A stretch of 64,000 bases of DNA from Siccirubricoccus sp. G192 (GTDB lineage: Bacteria > Pseudomonadota > Alphaproteobacteria > Acetobacterales > Acetobacteraceae): NCBI RefSeq assembly GCF_019084075.1, contig NZ_JAHREN010000001.1, forward strand, positions 3,135,501-3,199,500. The letters are read 5' to 3'. Of the stretch, positions 32,292 to 43,017 are shown one piece after another (within the stretch, counting starts at the first letter, position 1; every line of letters begins with the position of its first letter). The notes beneath the pieces are model-generated. The model was not told the DNA's origin, made no database searches, and was given only the letters and a program-made list of their open reading frames with translations. A program made the translations under genes and the position numbers.

Positions 32292-33804
32292 ATGAACGCC
32301 GCCGGCTTCCCGCTGCTCTCGCTGCTGACTTTTCTGCCATTGGCGGGGGCGGCGATCATCATGTTCACCCGGGGCGAAGAGGCAGTCATTGCCCGCAGCG
32401 CCCGCTGGACCGCGCTCTGGACCAGCCTGATCGTTCTTGTCCTGAGCCTGATCCTCTGGGTCCGCTTCGACCGCAGTTCGGCCGAGTTCCAGTTCGAGGA
32501 GCAGCTCTCCTGGTTGCCGGAATTCGGTGTCGGTTACCATATGGGCGTGGACGGGCTCTCGGTGCTGTTCGTGCTGCTCTCCACGGTGCTGACGCCCATC
32601 TGCATCCTTGCCTCCTGGGAAGCGATCGAGAACCGGGTGCGGGACTACATGGTGTCCTTCCTGGTGCTCGAAACCATGATGGTCGGCATGTTCTGCGCCC
32701 TCGACTTCATTGTCTTCTATGTGTTCTTCGAGGCCGTGCTGATCCCGATGTTTCTCATCATCGGTGTCTGGGGCGGGCAGCGGCGGGTCTATGCCGCCTT
32801 CAAATTCTTCCTCTACACGCTGCTTGGCAGCGTGCTGATGCTGCTGGCGATCCTTTATCTCTGGTACCAGGCCGGCACCACCGACATCCCGATGTTGTTC
32901 GACTACCCAGTCCCGCGCGCGGCGCAGACCTGGATCTTCTTTGCCTTTCTCGCCAGCTTCGCGGTGAAGGTGCCGATGTGGCCGGTGCATACCTGGTTGC
33001 CGGATGCGCATGTGGAGGCGCCGACCGCGGGCTCCGTCATCCTGGCTGGCGTACTGCTGAAGATGGGCGCCTATGGCTTCCTCCGCTTCTCCCTGCCGCT
33101 GCTGCCCGAAGCCAGCGCCGAATTCGCACCGCTGATCTACGCGCTTTCGATCATCGCCGTGGTCTATACCTCCCTGGTGGCGCTGGCGCAGGCGGACATG
33201 AAGAAGCTGATCGCCTATTCCTCCGTCGCGCATATGGGCATCGTCACGCTCGGCATCTTCACCTTCAACCAGCAGGGCCTGTCGGGCGCGCTCTTCACCA
33301 TGCTGGCGCATGGCGTGGTTTCCGCCGCGCTCTTCCTCTGCGTGGGCGTGCTCTATGACCGCGTGCATAGCCGGGAGATTGCGCGCTATGGCGGCGTGGC
33401 GGGCATCATGCCGTCCTATGCGCTGGTCTTCATGTTCTTCACCATGGCCAGTATCAGCCTTCCCGGGCTGGCGAATTTCCGTGGGCGAACTCCTGGTGAT
33501 CGTCGGCGCCTGGCAGGTGAACCCCTGGGTCGCCTTCGGTGCGGCGCTCGGCATGATCCTGGGTGCCGCCTATATGCTCTGGCTGTATCGGCGCGTCGCC
33601 TTCGGCCGCATCACGCGGGATGATCTCCGCGCGCTGCTCGACCTCAGCCCGCGCGAATACGCGGTCTTCGCGCCGCTCATCCTCCTCACGCTCTGGATGG
33701 GCGTCTATCCGCAATCCTTCCTGGAAATTTTCGAGGCCAGCGTGGCTGCCCTGGTGGAGCGGCATGAAGCCGCGCTGTCGGTGTCGCGCTTGGCGGGGAT
33801 GTGA
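32292..33804 (+). CDS. nuoM: NADH-quinone oxidoreductase subunit M (frameshifted)
   Basis: Antiporter-like proton pump, 503 residues when repaired. The sequence [17 protein letters not shown], the glutamate of [18 protein letters not shown] and the [20 protein letters not shown] loop are standard. At 33479-33480 one C too many (TTTCC instead of TTTC) breaks the frame after LPGLANF; skipping it restores [11 protein letters not shown] and the C-terminal helices to the TGA at 33802-33804. It starts two bases after nuoL. Confidence 0.92.
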
Positions 33805-35232
33805 GCGCCATGGCCTGGACCCTTGCCCTGCCGGAGTTGGTGCTTGCCTGCTGCGGCCTCATCATCCTGGTGATCGGGGTGATCCCGAAGCGGGATCCGT
33901 TCTTCCCCGCTGCCATGGCGGTGATCGGTGCCCTGTTGCTGACCGGGGTGCTGGTGCTTGGCCAGCCGGAGGGCACAGCGCTTGGCGGGCAGTACGTTGC
34001 CGATTCCTTCGGTGCTTTCATGAAGCTGCTGGCGCTGACCGGTGGCGCGCTCTGCCTGCTGCTCGCCCTCGACTTCAACGAGCGGGAGGGGCTGGCGCGT
34101 TTCGAATACCCGGTGCTGGTGCTCTTCGCGACGCTTGGCACCATGGTCATGATCTCGGCCAATGACCTGATGGCCCTTTATCTCGGGTTGGAATTGCTGT
34201 CGCTGCCGCTCTACGTCATCGCCGCCTTCCACCGTGACAATGCACGCTCGGCCGAGGCGGGGCTGAAGTATTTCGTGCTTGGCGCGCTCGCGTCCGGCCT
34301 GCTGCTCTATGGCAGTTCGCTGGTCTACGGCTTCGCGGGGAGCACGAATTTCGACCGGCTGGCCGATGCCTTCTCCGCGGCGCAGGGCGTCTCCCCCCGG
34401 CGTGGTGGTGGGGGTGGTCTTCGTCATCGCCGGGCTTGCCTTCAAGATTTCGGCGGTGCCCTTCCATATGTGGACGCCGGACGTCTATGAGGGGGCGCCG
34501 ACGCCGGTCACCGCCTTCTTCGCTACGGCCCCCAAGATTGCCGCCATCGCGTTGCTGGCGCGCGTGCTCCTTGGGCCCTTCGGCGATCTGGTGGGGCAGT
34601 GGCAGCAGGTCATCCTGCTGGTATCCATGGCCTCGATGATCCTCGGCAGCTTCGCCGCGATCAGGCAGCCCAACCTGAAGCGGCTGATGGCCTATTCCTC
34701 CATCAGCCATGTCGGCTACGCGCTGATGGGGCTTGCGGTCGCCAATGACATCGGGCTGCGCGGGCTGCTGATCTACATGGCGATCTACCTGTTCATGAGC
34801 CTCGGCGCCTTTGCCGTGCTGGTGGCGATGCGCCGGCAGGGCAGGGCGGTCGAGGAGATCGAGGATCTCGCCGGGCTCGGCCGCACCGACCCTGCAATGG
34901 CGATGTGGATGGCGGTCTTCATGTTCTCGATGGCCGGCATCCCGCCGCTGGCCGGCTTCTTCGGCAAGCTCTACGTCTTCCTGGCGGCGGTGCAGGGCGG
35001 GTTCTGGACCCTGGCGGTCATCGGCGTGCTGACCAGCGTGGTCTCGGCCTACTATTATCTTCGCATCGTCAAGGCGATGTATTTCGATGCGCCGGTGGGC
35101 GCGCTGGATCGCGCGCCGGCCAGCCTGACCGTGGTGATGGCCGGCACTGGGCTGTTCAACACCCTTTTCGCGCTCTGGCCGGCGCCGATACTGGGTGCTG
35201 CGCAAGCGGCAGCGGCGGCGCTGCTGGGCTGA
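33801..35232 (+). CDS. nuoN: NADH-quinone oxidoreductase subunit N (frameshifted)
   Basis: Antiporter-like proton pump, 476 residues when repaired. The GTG at 33801 overlaps the nuoM stop; an ATG at 33810 is an alternative. Conserved pieces are [21 protein letters not shown], the lysine in [39 protein letters not shown] and [14 protein letters not shown]. The frame breaks after AAQGVS at the C run of six, 34393-34398; removing one C yields [19 protein letters not shown]. Last gene of the nuo operon; birA starts 19 bases later. Confidence 0.92.
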
Positions 35233-35251
35233 GGTCGAGGGGCGCCGGCAC

Positions 35252-36004
35252 ATGATCGCGCCCGCTGGCTGGCGGGTGGAGCTGCACTCGGCTCTCCCCA
35301 GCACCTCGGACCGGCTGACCGGGCTGGCGGAGGCCGGCGAGGCCGAATGCCTGGTGATCCTGGCCGGGCAGCAGACCGCCGGCCGCGGCCGGAGTGGCCG
35401 GGCCTGGTCCTCGCCGCCCGGCAACCTCTATCTCTCGGCGCTCCTTCGCCCCGCAGGGCCGGCGCGGGATGCGGCGCAATGGAGCCTGCTGGCCGGTGTC
35501 GCGCTGGCCGAGGCAGCACGCGGGATCGACCCGGAGCCCGATGCCCTGCGCCTGAAATGGCCGAATGACCTGCTGCGGCACGGGGCGAAATGCGGCGGCA
35601 TCCTCGCCGAATCTTCGCTGCGGTCCGACGGAGGACTGGCCTGGCTGGTGCTTGGCTTCGGCGTCAATCTGATGGCCGCACCAGCCCTGCCGGACCGGCC
35701 CACGGCCTGCCTTGGCCGGGCCGTGCCGCCCGAGGATTTCGCCAGCCACCTGCTGGCCCGGCTCGACCATTGGCGGCGCCTCCAGGCGGCGGAGGGTTTC
35801 GCCCCCATCCGCGCCGCCTGGGCGGGGTTTGGCCCCGGGCATGGCCAAGTGATTGCCGTGCGCCGTGGAACCGGGACAATCGCCGGTGGCTTCGCAGGCT
35901 TGGCCCCCGATGGCAGCCTGTTGTTGGAAAGTGGCGGAATTCGCCTCAGCATCACCGCCGGCGAGGTGCAGGAACAGGAAGCCCGGTCGGGGGAGGCGCT
36001 GTAG
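35252..36004 (+). CDS. birA: biotin-[acetyl-CoA-carboxylase] ligase
   Basis: 250-residue ligase that activates biotin with ATP and transfers it to the biotin carboxyl carrier protein. The phosphate-binding loop GRGRSGRAW is near residues 48-56 and the [10 protein letters not shown] motif near 106. It lacks the N-terminal helix-turn-helix of E. coli BirA, so it is an enzyme only and not a repressor (group I). The ATG at 35252 gives the family start; AGGGG lies upstream. It sits directly after nuoN and before coaX, a common order in Rhodospirillales. Confidence 0.92.
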   Translation: MIAPAGWRVELHSALPSTSDRLTGLAEAGEAECLVILAGQQTAGRGRSGRAWSSPPGNLYLSALLRPAGPARDAAQWSLLAGVALAEAARGIDPEPDALRLKWPNDLLRHGAKCGGILAESSLRSDGGLAWLVLGFGVNLMAAPALPDRPTACLGRAVPPEDFASHLLARLDHWRRLQAAEGFAPIRAAWAGFGPGHGQVIAVRRGTGTIAGGFAGLAPDGSLLLESGGIRLSITAGEVQEQEARSGEAL

Positions 36005-36008
36005 TCCC

Positions 36009-36797
36009 ATGCTGCTGGCAGTCGATGCAGGCAATACCAATGTCGTCTTCGCGGTGCATGATGGCTCCGAGTGGCGCGGCCGCTGGCGCATCGCCACGCG
36101 CCCCGACAGAACCTCGGACGAATACGCGGTCTGGCTGCTGGCGCTGCTGCAATTCTCCGGCCTGAAGCCGACCGATGTTGATCGCTGCGCCATCGGCACG
36201 GTGGTCCCTGCCGCGCTCTACAATCTCCGCCGCCTGTGCCGTGAATGGTTCGCCTGCGAGCCCTTGGTGGCCCGGGCCGCGGTGGATTGGGGCTTCGAGA
36301 TCCGGGTGGACCGGCCGCAGGAGGTCGGCGCCGACCGGCTGCTGAACTCGCTGGCCGCGCATCATCACTACGGGGGACCGCTGGTGGTGATCGATTTCGG
36401 CACCGCCACCACCTTCGATGTGGTGGATACGGATGGCGCCTATCTGGGTGGGGTGATCGCGCCTGGGGTCAACCTCTCGCTGGAGGCGCTGCACCAGGCG
36501 GCGGCCCGGCTGCCGCGAATCGGCATCGGCCGGCCCCAGGCGGTGGTGGGGCGGGACACCGTCGCCGCCATGCAGTCGGGAATCTATTGGGGCTATGTCG
36601 GGATGATCGAGGGCATCATCGGCCGCATCCGGGGGGAGCAGGAGGCGGCGCTGAAGGTGATTGCCACCGGCGGCCTGGCCCCGCTTTTCGCCGAAGGCAC
36701 GGCCGTGATCGACCGGATCGACCCCGATATCACGCTGGAGGGCCTGCGCCTGTTGGCGGAACGCAATTCCGCCCCCAATTTGACGAGGACAGGATAA
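36009..36797 (+). CDS. coaX: type III pantothenate kinase
   Basis: 262-residue enzyme for the first step of coenzyme A synthesis. It belongs to the ASKHA fold: the phosphate loop [13 protein letters not shown] at the N-terminus, the GADR-type pantothenate region in [12 protein letters not shown], and the [11 protein letters not shown] motif near the middle. CoaX is insensitive to CoA feedback in the family. It starts four bases after birA; no coaA or coaW is seen. Confidence 0.95.
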   Translation: MLLAVDAGNTNVVFAVHDGSEWRGRWRIATRPDRTSDEYAVWLLALLQFSGLKPTDVDRCAIGTVVPAALYNLRRLCREWFACEPLVARAAVDWGFEIRVDRPQEVGADRLLNSLAAHHHYGGPLVVIDFGTATTFDVVDTDGAYLGGVIAPGVNLSLEALHQAAARLPRIGIGRPQAVVGRDTVAAMQSGIYWGYVGMIEGIIGRIRGEQEAALKVIATGGLAPLFAEGTAVIDRIDPDITLEGLRLLAERNSAPNLTRTG

Positions 36798-36835
36798 CCC
36801 AACCCAGCGCGGCCGAACCCGCGTAGAAGAGACGT

Positions 36836-38509
36836 ATGGACGATTTCATGGCTGCGGCCGGCCCCGAGCCGGACGGCGATCTTGCTTTCATTCCGCTCGG
36901 CGGTACTGGCGAGATCGGAATGAACCTCAATGTCTACCGATGCGACGGCCGCCTTCTGGCGATTGATTGCGGCATCGGCTTCGGCGGTCCGGAGAATCCG
37001 GAGGTCGAGGTGATGGTCCCCGACCCGGTCTGGCTGGCGGAACGCCGGGACCGGCTGGTGGGGCTCGTCATCACCCATGCGCATGAGGACCATGTGGGCG
37101 CCGTCGCCTATCTCTGGCCGCAACTGCGCTGCCCGATCTTCGCCAGCCCCTTCGTTGCCGCCGTGTTGCGGCGGAAGCTGGGGGAGGCCGGGCTGGCGGG
37201 CGAGGCCAAGGTCACGACCATTCCGCTTGGTGGCAGGGTATCGCTGCCGCCTTTCGACCTGGAATTCCTCCGCGTCGCCCATTCGGTGCCGGAGGCCCAG
37301 GCGGTTGCGATCCGCACCAGGCACGGACTGGTGCTGCATACTGGCGACTGGAAACTCGACCCTGAGCCGCTGGTCGGCCTGCCGACCGATGAGGATGCCT
37401 TCGCACGCCTTGGCGAGGAGGGCGTGCTGGCGATGGTTTGCGACTCGACCAATGCCCTGGTCGAAGGCCATTCAGGCAGCGAGGCCGAGGTGCGGCGGAA
37501 CCTGGCTGCCATCATCCGGAGGTTGAAGGGACGGGTGGCTGTCACCTGTTTCGCCACCAATGTCGCACGGGTCGAGAGCATCGCCCGTGCCGGCAAGGCG
37601 GCCGGGCGGCAGGTGGCCCTGTTCGGCCGGTCCTTGCGGAACGCCGAGGCGGCAGCGCGGGAATGTGGCTACCTGCGGGATATCGAGCCCTTCGTCTCGG
37701 AGGAGGAGGCCGGGTTCCTGCCCGATGATTCGCTGCTGATCATCTGCACGGGCAGCCAGGGCGAACCCCGCTCGGCCCTGGCCAAGATCGGCGCCGATAC
37801 CCATCCCTCGATCGCGCTGGGGGAGGGGGATACGGTGATCTTTTCGTCCCGCATGATTCCCGGCAACGAACGCGGCATCCTGCGGCTGCAGGATGACCTG
37901 GCCCGCCGTGGCTGCCAGGTGATGACCGCGGACGACCATATGGTGCATGTCTCCGGCCATCCGGCGCGGGACGAGCTGAAGCGGCTCTATGCCCTGGTGA
38001 AGCCGCGCTATGCGGTGCCGGTGCATGGCGAATGGCGGCACCTCAGCGAGCATGCGGCGCTGGCCAGGACGCTCGGCGCCACGCCGATCCTGGTCGAGGA
38101 TGGCGATGTGCTGCGCCTCTCCCCCGCCAACCGGCCGGAAGTGGTGGAGGGCGTGCCGACCGGGCGCCTGGCGGTGGACAATGGCCGGCTGCTGCCCCTT
38201 CAGGGCGGCGTGCTGGCGGCGCGCAAGCGCATGCTGTTCAATGGCGTGGTGATCGCATCCCTGGCGGTGGATGCGGCCGGCCGCGTGCTGGGCGAGCCCA
38301 AGGTTTCCGCCCCCGGCCTTTTCGACACTGCCGATCTTGAGCCGGCTCAACTCGCAGGCGAGGTGGCGCGCGCCGTCACCGACTTGCCGCAGGCCATCCG
38401 CCGCGAGGACGACGCCCTGCGGGAGGCGACGCGGGCGGTGCTGCGGAAGGCGGTTGGCCGGCGGCTTCGCAAGCGGCCTACGGTCGAAGTGCATCTCCTG
38501 CGGGTTTGA
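36836..38509 (+). CDS. rnj: ribonuclease J
   Basis: 557-residue metallo-beta-lactamase/beta-CASP ribonuclease with endo- and 5'-3' exonuclease activity. The metal-binding motif HAHEDHVGA is near residues 80-88, VHTGDWKLD- and SHPARDELK-type beta-CASP motifs follow, and the C-terminus has the conserved dimerisation domain. Alphaproteobacteria use it with RNase E for rRNA and mRNA maturation. AGAAGAG precedes the start. It sits between coaX and the DUF1467 gene. Confidence 0.94.
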   Translation: MDDFMAAAGPEPDGDLAFIPLGGTGEIGMNLNVYRCDGRLLAIDCGIGFGGPENPEVEVMVPDPVWLAERRDRLVGLVITHAHEDHVGAVAYLWPQLRCPIFASPFVAAVLRRKLGEAGLAGEAKVTTIPLGGRVSLPPFDLEFLRVAHSVPEAQAVAIRTRHGLVLHTGDWKLDPEPLVGLPTDEDAFARLGEEGVLAMVCDSTNALVEGHSGSEAEVRRNLAAIIRRLKGRVAVTCFATNVARVESIARAGKAAGRQVALFGRSLRNAEAAARECGYLRDIEPFVSEEEAGFLPDDSLLIICTGSQGEPRSALAKIGADTHPSIALGEGDTVIFSSRMIPGNERGILRLQDDLARRGCQVMTADDHMVHVSGHPARDELKRLYALVKPRYAVPVHGEWRHLSEHAALARTLGATPILVEDGDVLRLSPANRPEVVEGVPTGRLAVDNGRLLPLQGGVLAARKRMLFNGVVIASLAVDAAGRVLGEPKVSAPGLFDTADLEPAQLAGEVARAVTDLPQAIRREDDALREATRAVLRKAVGRRLRKRPTVEVHLLRV

Positions 38510-38595
38510 CGCCTACATCGCTTGCAGCGGCGCCGCGCCGCTGCCTTTCGGATGGCCGGGCACGATGGTTTTCTGGCCTCTACAGGACCGCTTGC

Positions 38596-38859
38596 ATGAG
38601 CCTCGTCTCGGGAACTGCCGTCTATATCATGATCTGGTGGATGGTGCTTTTTGCCGTGCTGCCGATCGGCACCAGCCCCGATCCGGAAGGCGACCCGCAG
38701 ACGGGCGGCTGGCGCGGCCTGCCGCGGCGCCCTCGGCTGCCGTGGAAAATGGCCGTTACAACGCTGGTCTCGGCGGTGATCTGGCTGGGCGCCTATGCGC
38801 TGATCGAGAGCGACTGGCTCAGTTTCCGCAGTGGCTGGCTGGCCCTGCCCGAAAAATAA
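38596..38859 (+). CDS. DUF1467 family two-helix membrane protein
   Basis: 87-residue protein with two hydrophobic helices (about 6-24 and 54-74) around a positively charged loop with PRRPRLPWKM. It matches the short alphaproteobacterial DUF1467 family, whose genes are often found beside rnj and proS as here. Function is unknown. The ATG at 38596 is selected with AGGA upstream; the longer reading from 38506 overlaps the end of rnj. Confidence 0.75.
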   Translation: MSLVSGTAVYIMIWWMVLFAVLPIGTSPDPEGDPQTGGWRGLPRRPRLPWKMAVTTLVSAVIWLGAYALIESDWLSFRSGWLALPEK

Positions 38860-38918
38860 GCGGCTTTCCGGGCTTTTAGGCCGGTGTCGCTTCCATATTG
38901 GGCAAGGGCAGTCTGGAG

Positions 38919-38933
38919 GCCGAATTTTTCGGC
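38919..38933. repeat. GCCGAA/TTCGGC inverted repeat
   Basis: GCCGAA (38919-38924) and TTCGGC (38928-38933) are exact inverted copies around TTT. It lies 60 bases past the DUF1467 stop and could be the end of that transcript or part of the leader of the candidate small RNA. There is no T run after it. Confidence 0.4.
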
Positions 38934-38937
38934 TCAG

Positions 38938-39076
38938 GCGGCATCGTTTGGCATTGTGCCGCGTTCGGCCTTCGCGCCACCATCAGCACCAGGAAGAGAG
39001 TTGGTTCTCTTCCTGCCGTGTGACTGGCGTTTCCTCCCTAAACTCGGGCCGCATCCCATGGGTGCGGCCCTTTTTT
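38938..39076 (+). ncRNA. candidate small RNA with anti-Shine-Dalgarno motif
   Basis: The 430 bases between the DUF1467 gene and proS contain no gene but three structured elements in order: a stem GCGGCA/TGCCGC (38938-38943 and 38957-38962), a ten-pair stem from 38990 to 39015 whose arms are AGGAAGAGA and TCTCTTCCT plus a closing C-G pair, and a strong terminator (39046-39076). Between the last two lies the unpaired stretch TTTCCTCCCTAAACTC with CCTCCC at 39033-39038, able to pair with ribosome-binding sites. This resembles known alphaproteobacterial regulatory RNAs. It could also be only the 3' end of the upstream mRNA; no clear promoter is seen. Confidence 0.35.
39046..39076 (+). terminator. 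strong Rho-independent terminator
   Basis: GGGCCGCA (39046-39053) pairs perfectly with TGCGGCCC (39063-39070) and is followed at once by six T residues (39071-39076). This is the clearest intrinsic terminator in the window. The next 210 bases to proS are unusually AT-rich, with a small inverted repeat GCAAT/ATTGC at 39105-39121. Confidence 0.85.
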
Positions 39077-39289
39077 CTCTAACCCAGGGCGGCATTGCGG
39101 CCAAGCAATTTTCTTTATTGCAACGGAGAATTTGATCGCTTTTCGTGTGTGCTGCATCGCAACATGGAAAGGAAATTGCTTCACCTCCGCGGTTACGGGG
39201 CTTCGGCCAATCCGCCCCGCAGCCCCCCTGGCGGACTGCCCCTGGCGCCCCTACTGTCCCGCGCCTTCGCCCATCCAGGAGCCTGCGTC

Positions 39290-40597
39290 TTGCGCCTTTC
39301 CCGCGCCTTTCTGCCGACATTGAAGGAAACCCCGGCGGAGGCGCAGATCGCGTCCCACCGCCTGATGCTGCGGGCCGGCATGATCCGGCAGACCTCTGCC
39401 GGCATCTATGCCTGGCTGCCACTGGGACTGCGCGTGCTCCAGAAGGTGGCCGAGATCGTGCGGCAGGAGCAAGACGCCGCGGGCGCCCAGGAAATCCTGA
39501 TGCCGACGATCCAGACCGCCGATCTCTGGCGCCAGAGCGGCCGCTACGACGCCTATGGGCCGGAGATGCTCCGGCTGCGCGACCGGCATGAGCGGGAGAT
39601 GCTGTTCGGCCCGACCAATGAGGAAATGGTCACCGATATCTTCAAATCCTACGCGAAGAGCTACCGCGACCTGCCGCGCAACCTCTACCATATCCAGTGG
39701 AAGTTCCGGGATGAGATGCGCCCGCGCTTTGGTGTCATGCGCGGCCGCGAATTCCTGATGAAGGACGCCTACAGCTTCGACCTCGATTACGAAGGCGCGC
39801 AGCGCAGCTACCGGCAGATGTTCGTCGCCTATCTGCGCACCTTTGCCCGCATGGGCCTGAAAGCGATCCCGATGCAGGCGGATACCGGCCCGATCGGCGG
39901 CAATCTCAGCCATGAATTCATCGTCCTGGCCGAGACCGGCGAGAGCCAAGTCTACCTTCATCGCGACCTGCTGGATTTCGACGTATTGGCCAGCGCCCCG
40001 GACCGCCAGGGCGACCTTGCCCCCATCGTCGATTTCTGGACCAGCCGCTACGCCGCGACGGATGAGAAGCACGATGCGGCCGCCTGGGCGCGGGTGCCGG
40101 CGGAACGTCAGGTTTCCGCCCGCGGTATCGAGGTCGGCCACATCTTCTATTTCGGCACCAAATACAGCGCCGCCATGGGCCTGCAGGTCTCGGGCGCCGA
40201 CGGCAAGATGGTGGTGCCGGAAATGGGCAGCTACGGCATTGGCGTCTCCCGCCTGGTCGGTGCCCTGATCGAGGCCAATCACGACGAAGCCGGCATCAAA
40301 TGGCCGGATTCGGTGGCACCCTTCCGCCTTGCCGTGCTGAACCTGAAGCGTGGCGATGCCGGCTGCGATGCACTCTCCGAACGGATCTACGCCGCCTTTG
40401 ACCCCGATGCGGTGCTCGACGACCGCGAGGACCGCGCCGGCGCCAAATTCGCCGATGCCGATCTGATGGGCTTTCCCTGGCAGGCCATCATCGGCCCGCG
40501 CAGCGCCGCCGCCGGCCGGATCGAGCTGAAGCGCCGTGCCACCGGGGAACGCGCCGAGCTCTCCGTGGAGGACGCGATCGCGCGGATCAGGGGCTGA
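39290..40597 (+). CDS. proS: proline--tRNA ligase
   Basis: 435-residue class II aminoacyl-tRNA synthetase charging tRNA-Pro. The core shows [17 protein letters not shown], motif 2 around [36 protein letters not shown] residues and motif 3 [16 protein letters not shown], with the anticodon-binding domain at the C-terminus. It lacks the editing insertion of E. coli ProS, as is normal in alphaproteobacteria. The TTG at 39290 is chosen because AGGAG lies eight bases upstream and the protein then begins like its relatives; the frame is open to 39095 through intergenic sequence. Confidence 0.94.
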   Translation: MRLSRAFLPTLKETPAEAQIASHRLMLRAGMIRQTSAGIYAWLPLGLRVLQKVAEIVRQEQDAAGAQEILMPTIQTADLWRQSGRYDAYGPEMLRLRDRHEREMLFGPTNEEMVTDIFKSYAKSYRDLPRNLYHIQWKFRDEMRPRFGVMRGREFLMKDAYSFDLDYEGAQRSYRQMFVAYLRTFARMGLKAIPMQADTGPIGGNLSHEFIVLAETGESQVYLHRDLLDFDVLASAPDRQGDLAPIVDFWTSRYAATDEKHDAAAWARVPAERQVSARGIEVGHIFYFGTKYSAAMGLQVSGADGKMVVPEMGSYGIGVSRLVGALIEANHDEAGIKWPDSVAPFRLAVLNLKRGDAGCDALSERIYAAFDPDAVLDDREDRAGAKFADADLMGFPWQAIIGPRSAAAGRIELKRRATGERAELSVEDAIARIRG

Positions 40598-40599
40598 GC

Positions 40600-41853
40600 A
40601 TGTTTGGCCCCTTCGAGCGCACCGTCGCCTTCCGCTATCTGCGGGCGCGGAAGGGCGAGCGCTTCGTCTCGGTGATCGCGATCTTCTCCCTGGTCGGCAT
40701 CGCGCTTGGCGTCGCAACGCTGATCATCGTTATGAGCGTGATGAATGGCTTCCGGCAGGAACTGCTCGGCCGCATCCTCGGCCTCAACGGCCATATGGGC
40801 GTCTATGCCGCAGAGGGCGGGCCCATGCGGGACTTCGATCCGGTGGTGACCCGCATCCGCGGTCTGCCCGGCGTGGTCGAGGCGGCGCCGATCATCGAAG
40901 GCCAGGTGCTGCTCACCAGCGAGGCCGGCGGCGCTTCCGGCGGCCTGGCGCGCGGCATCCGGCCGGAGGATCTCCGGGCCCGCGGGATCATCGCCGACAA
41001 TATCCGCCGTGGCAGCCTGGAGGAGTTCGGGGGCGAGGATGCCATCGTCATCGGCACCAGCCTCGCCGCTCGCATGCGGGTCGGCATCGGCGACCGCATC
41101 ACCCTGATCTCGCCGCAGGGCCGCGCCACGGTGGTAGGCACCCTGCCGCGGGTGCGCGCCTATCGGGTGGTGGCGATGTTCAATGTCGGCATGAACGAAT
41201 ACGACAGCAGCTTCGTCTTCCTGCCGCTGGAGGCGGCGCAGATCTACTTCCAGATGCCTGGAGCCGCGACGCAGGTGGAAGTCTTCGTCCAGGACCCGAC
41301 CCGCGTCCGTGTCGTGAATCCCGAGATCCGCCGCGCCCTGGCGGACCGGCCGGTGCGCATCGTCGACTGGCAGGACGCCAACAGCAGCTTCTTCAATGCG
41401 GTGCAGGTCGAGCGGAACGTGATGTTCCTGATCCTGACCCTCATCATCATCGTCGCCGCCTTCAACATCATCAGCAGCCTCATCATGCTGGTGAAGGACA
41501 AGGGGCGGGACATCGCCGTCCTGCGCACCATGGGCGCCACGCGTGGCGCGATCCTGCGCATTTTCCTGCTCTGCGGCGCCTCGGTCGGCGTGCTCGGCAC
41601 CGCCATCGGCTTCGCGCTCGGCCTGGTCTTCTGCCTGAACATCGAGAGCATCCGGCAGGCGCTGCAAGCGCTGACGGGTACCGAGCTGTTCAGCCCCGAG
41701 GTCTATTTTCTATCGCAATTGCCAGCGGTGGTGGACCCGGGGGAGGTGGCGCAGGTGGTTGGCATGGGGCTCGGCCTGTCGCTGCTGGCGACGCTCTATC
41801 CCAGTTGGCGCGCGGCGCGCCTCGACCCGGTGGAGGCGTTGCGGAATGAGTGA
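40600..41853 (+). CDS. lolC: lipoprotein-releasing ABC transporter permease LolC/LolE type
   Basis: 417-residue inner-membrane permease that, with LolD, releases outer-membrane lipoproteins to the carrier LolA. It has one helix near the N-terminus ([20 protein letters not shown]), a large periplasmic domain and three C-terminal helices ([21 protein letters not shown] and others), the MacB/FtsX arrangement. Alphaproteobacteria usually have a single LolC/E-like permease acting as a homodimer. Begins two bases after proS and overlaps lolD by eight bases. Confidence 0.93.
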   Translation: MFGPFERTVAFRYLRARKGERFVSVIAIFSLVGIALGVATLIIVMSVMNGFRQELLGRILGLNGHMGVYAAEGGPMRDFDPVVTRIRGLPGVVEAAPIIEGQVLLTSEAGGASGGLARGIRPEDLRARGIIADNIRRGSLEEFGGEDAIVIGTSLAARMRVGIGDRITLISPQGRATVVGTLPRVRAYRVVAMFNVGMNEYDSSFVFLPLEAAQIYFQMPGAATQVEVFVQDPTRVRVVNPEIRRALADRPVRIVDWQDANSSFFNAVQVERNVMFLILTLIIIVAAFNIISSLIMLVKDKGRDIAVLRTMGATRGAILRIFLLCGASVGVLGTAIGFALGLVFCLNIESIRQALQALTGTELFSPEVYFLSQLPAVVDPGEVAQVVGMGLGLSLLATLYPSWRAARLDPVEALRNE

Positions 41854-42532
41854 GCCCGCGCCACCGCTTCGCCTCGCCGCCGTCGAGCGGCACTATCGCA
41901 CCGAGGCCGGCGAGCTTCCCGTCCTCCAGGGCGCCGATCTTACCTTGGAGGCGGGCGAGATCGTGGCCCTCGTCGCCCCTTCCGGCACCGGCAAATCCAC
42001 GCTGCTGCACTTGGCCGGGCTGCTCGAAAGGCCCGATGCCGGGGAGGTTTTCATAGCCGGCCAGGCCGCCGGCACGCTCTCCGACGATGCCCGCACAGCG
42101 ATCCGGCGTAATTCCATCGGCTTCGTCTATCAGTTCCATCATCTGCTGCCGGAATTCACCGCACTGGAGAATGTCCTGCTGCCGCAGATGGCGGCCGGAG
42201 TCGCACGGGCCGCGGCCGAGGCCAGGGCCCATACGCTGCTTGCCGCTTTCGGCCTGACGGGGCGGGAGCATCATCGGCCCGGCCGCCTCTCGGGCGGCGA
42301 GCAGCAGCGGGTGGCGATCGCGCGCGCCCTGGCCAATGCGCCGCGCATCCTGCTGGCCGATGAGCCCACCGGCAATCTGGATGTCGGCACCTCCGGCCGG
42401 GTCTTTGCCGAATTGCTGGACGCGGTTCGCAACCACGGCGTCGCGGCGCTGATCGCCACCCACAACCCGGAGCTTGCTGCGCGCATGGATCGGGTCGTGA
42501 CCTTGCGGGATGGCCACGTGGTGGCGGGCTGA
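41846..42532 (+). CDS. lolD: lipoprotein-releasing ABC transporter ATPase LolD
   Basis: 228-residue ATPase partner of LolC. Walker [11 protein letters not shown] loop [20 protein letters not shown] signature [15 protein letters not shown], Walker [13 protein letters not shown] and H-switch ATHNPELA are all present; the [10 protein letters not shown] segment is typical of the LolD branch. The start overlaps the lolC stop. It ends three bases from the convergent next gene. Confidence 0.95.
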   Translation: MSEPAPPLRLAAVERHYRTEAGELPVLQGADLTLEAGEIVALVAPSGTGKSTLLHLAGLLERPDAGEVFIAGQAAGTLSDDARTAIRRNSIGFVYQFHHLLPEFTALENVLLPQMAAGVARAAAEARAHTLLAAFGLTGREHHRPGRLSGGEQQRVAIARALANAPRILLADEPTGNLDVGTSGRVFAELLDAVRNHGVAALIATHNPELAARMDRVVTLRDGHVVAG

Positions 42533-42535
42533 ATC

Positions 42536-42955
42536 CTATTCGGCCGCCAGCAGCACCGGCGCGCGGCCGCACTCCGCCGGGGCGCGGCGCAGCAGCAGCC
42601 CGATCAGCCGCGCCAGGAACAGCACCACCCCCGCCAGCCAGACCAGTGCCGCGCCGATCGCCAGGCCTGGCGCGTCATGTGCGATCGCCAACCAGATCCC
42701 GACCGGGAACACCACCGCGGCGCCGGCCGAAAGGATGAACTGAGCCAGTGCTGGCACCCGCCGCTCCGCCAGTTCGGGATAGGCCCGATAGGTCAGCCCC
42801 ATCAGCGAGAGCGAGGTCCAACCGAGCAGGTTGAGATGGGCATGCACCGGCGAAAAGCGGAAATCATGCGCGATCCCCATGGCGATGCCCATGCAGACAC
42901 CGCCCAGCAGGCAGGTGGCCGCGGCGACCAGGAACCAAAGCGGGAGTTTGGGCAT
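42536..42955 (-). CDS. small four-helix membrane protein related to heme-copper oxidase subunit I
   Basis: 139-residue membrane protein with four helices. The segment FSPVHAHLNLLGWTSLSLMG, with paired histidines in a helix, resembles part of cbb3-type cytochrome oxidase subunit I and matches short proteins often annotated as cytochrome oxidase-like. It is far too short to be a catalytic subunit. The start at 42955 is chosen because GGAGG sits eight bases upstream; an ATG two codons earlier is too near that site. Function unknown; heme binding through the histidines is an inference. Confidence 0.65.
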   Translation of the reverse strand: MPKLPLWFLVAAATCLLGGVCMGIAMGIAHDFRFSPVHAHLNLLGWTSLSLMGLTYRAYPELAERRVPALAQFILSAGAAVVFPVGIWLAIAHDAPGLAIGAALVWLAGVVLFLARLIGLLLRRAPAECGRAPVLLAAE

Positions 42956-43017
42956 GGACATTTCCTCCGTGTTGCCGTTCGCGGCCGGATATGCCGGCTC
43001 GGCGTTTCAGCGGAATG

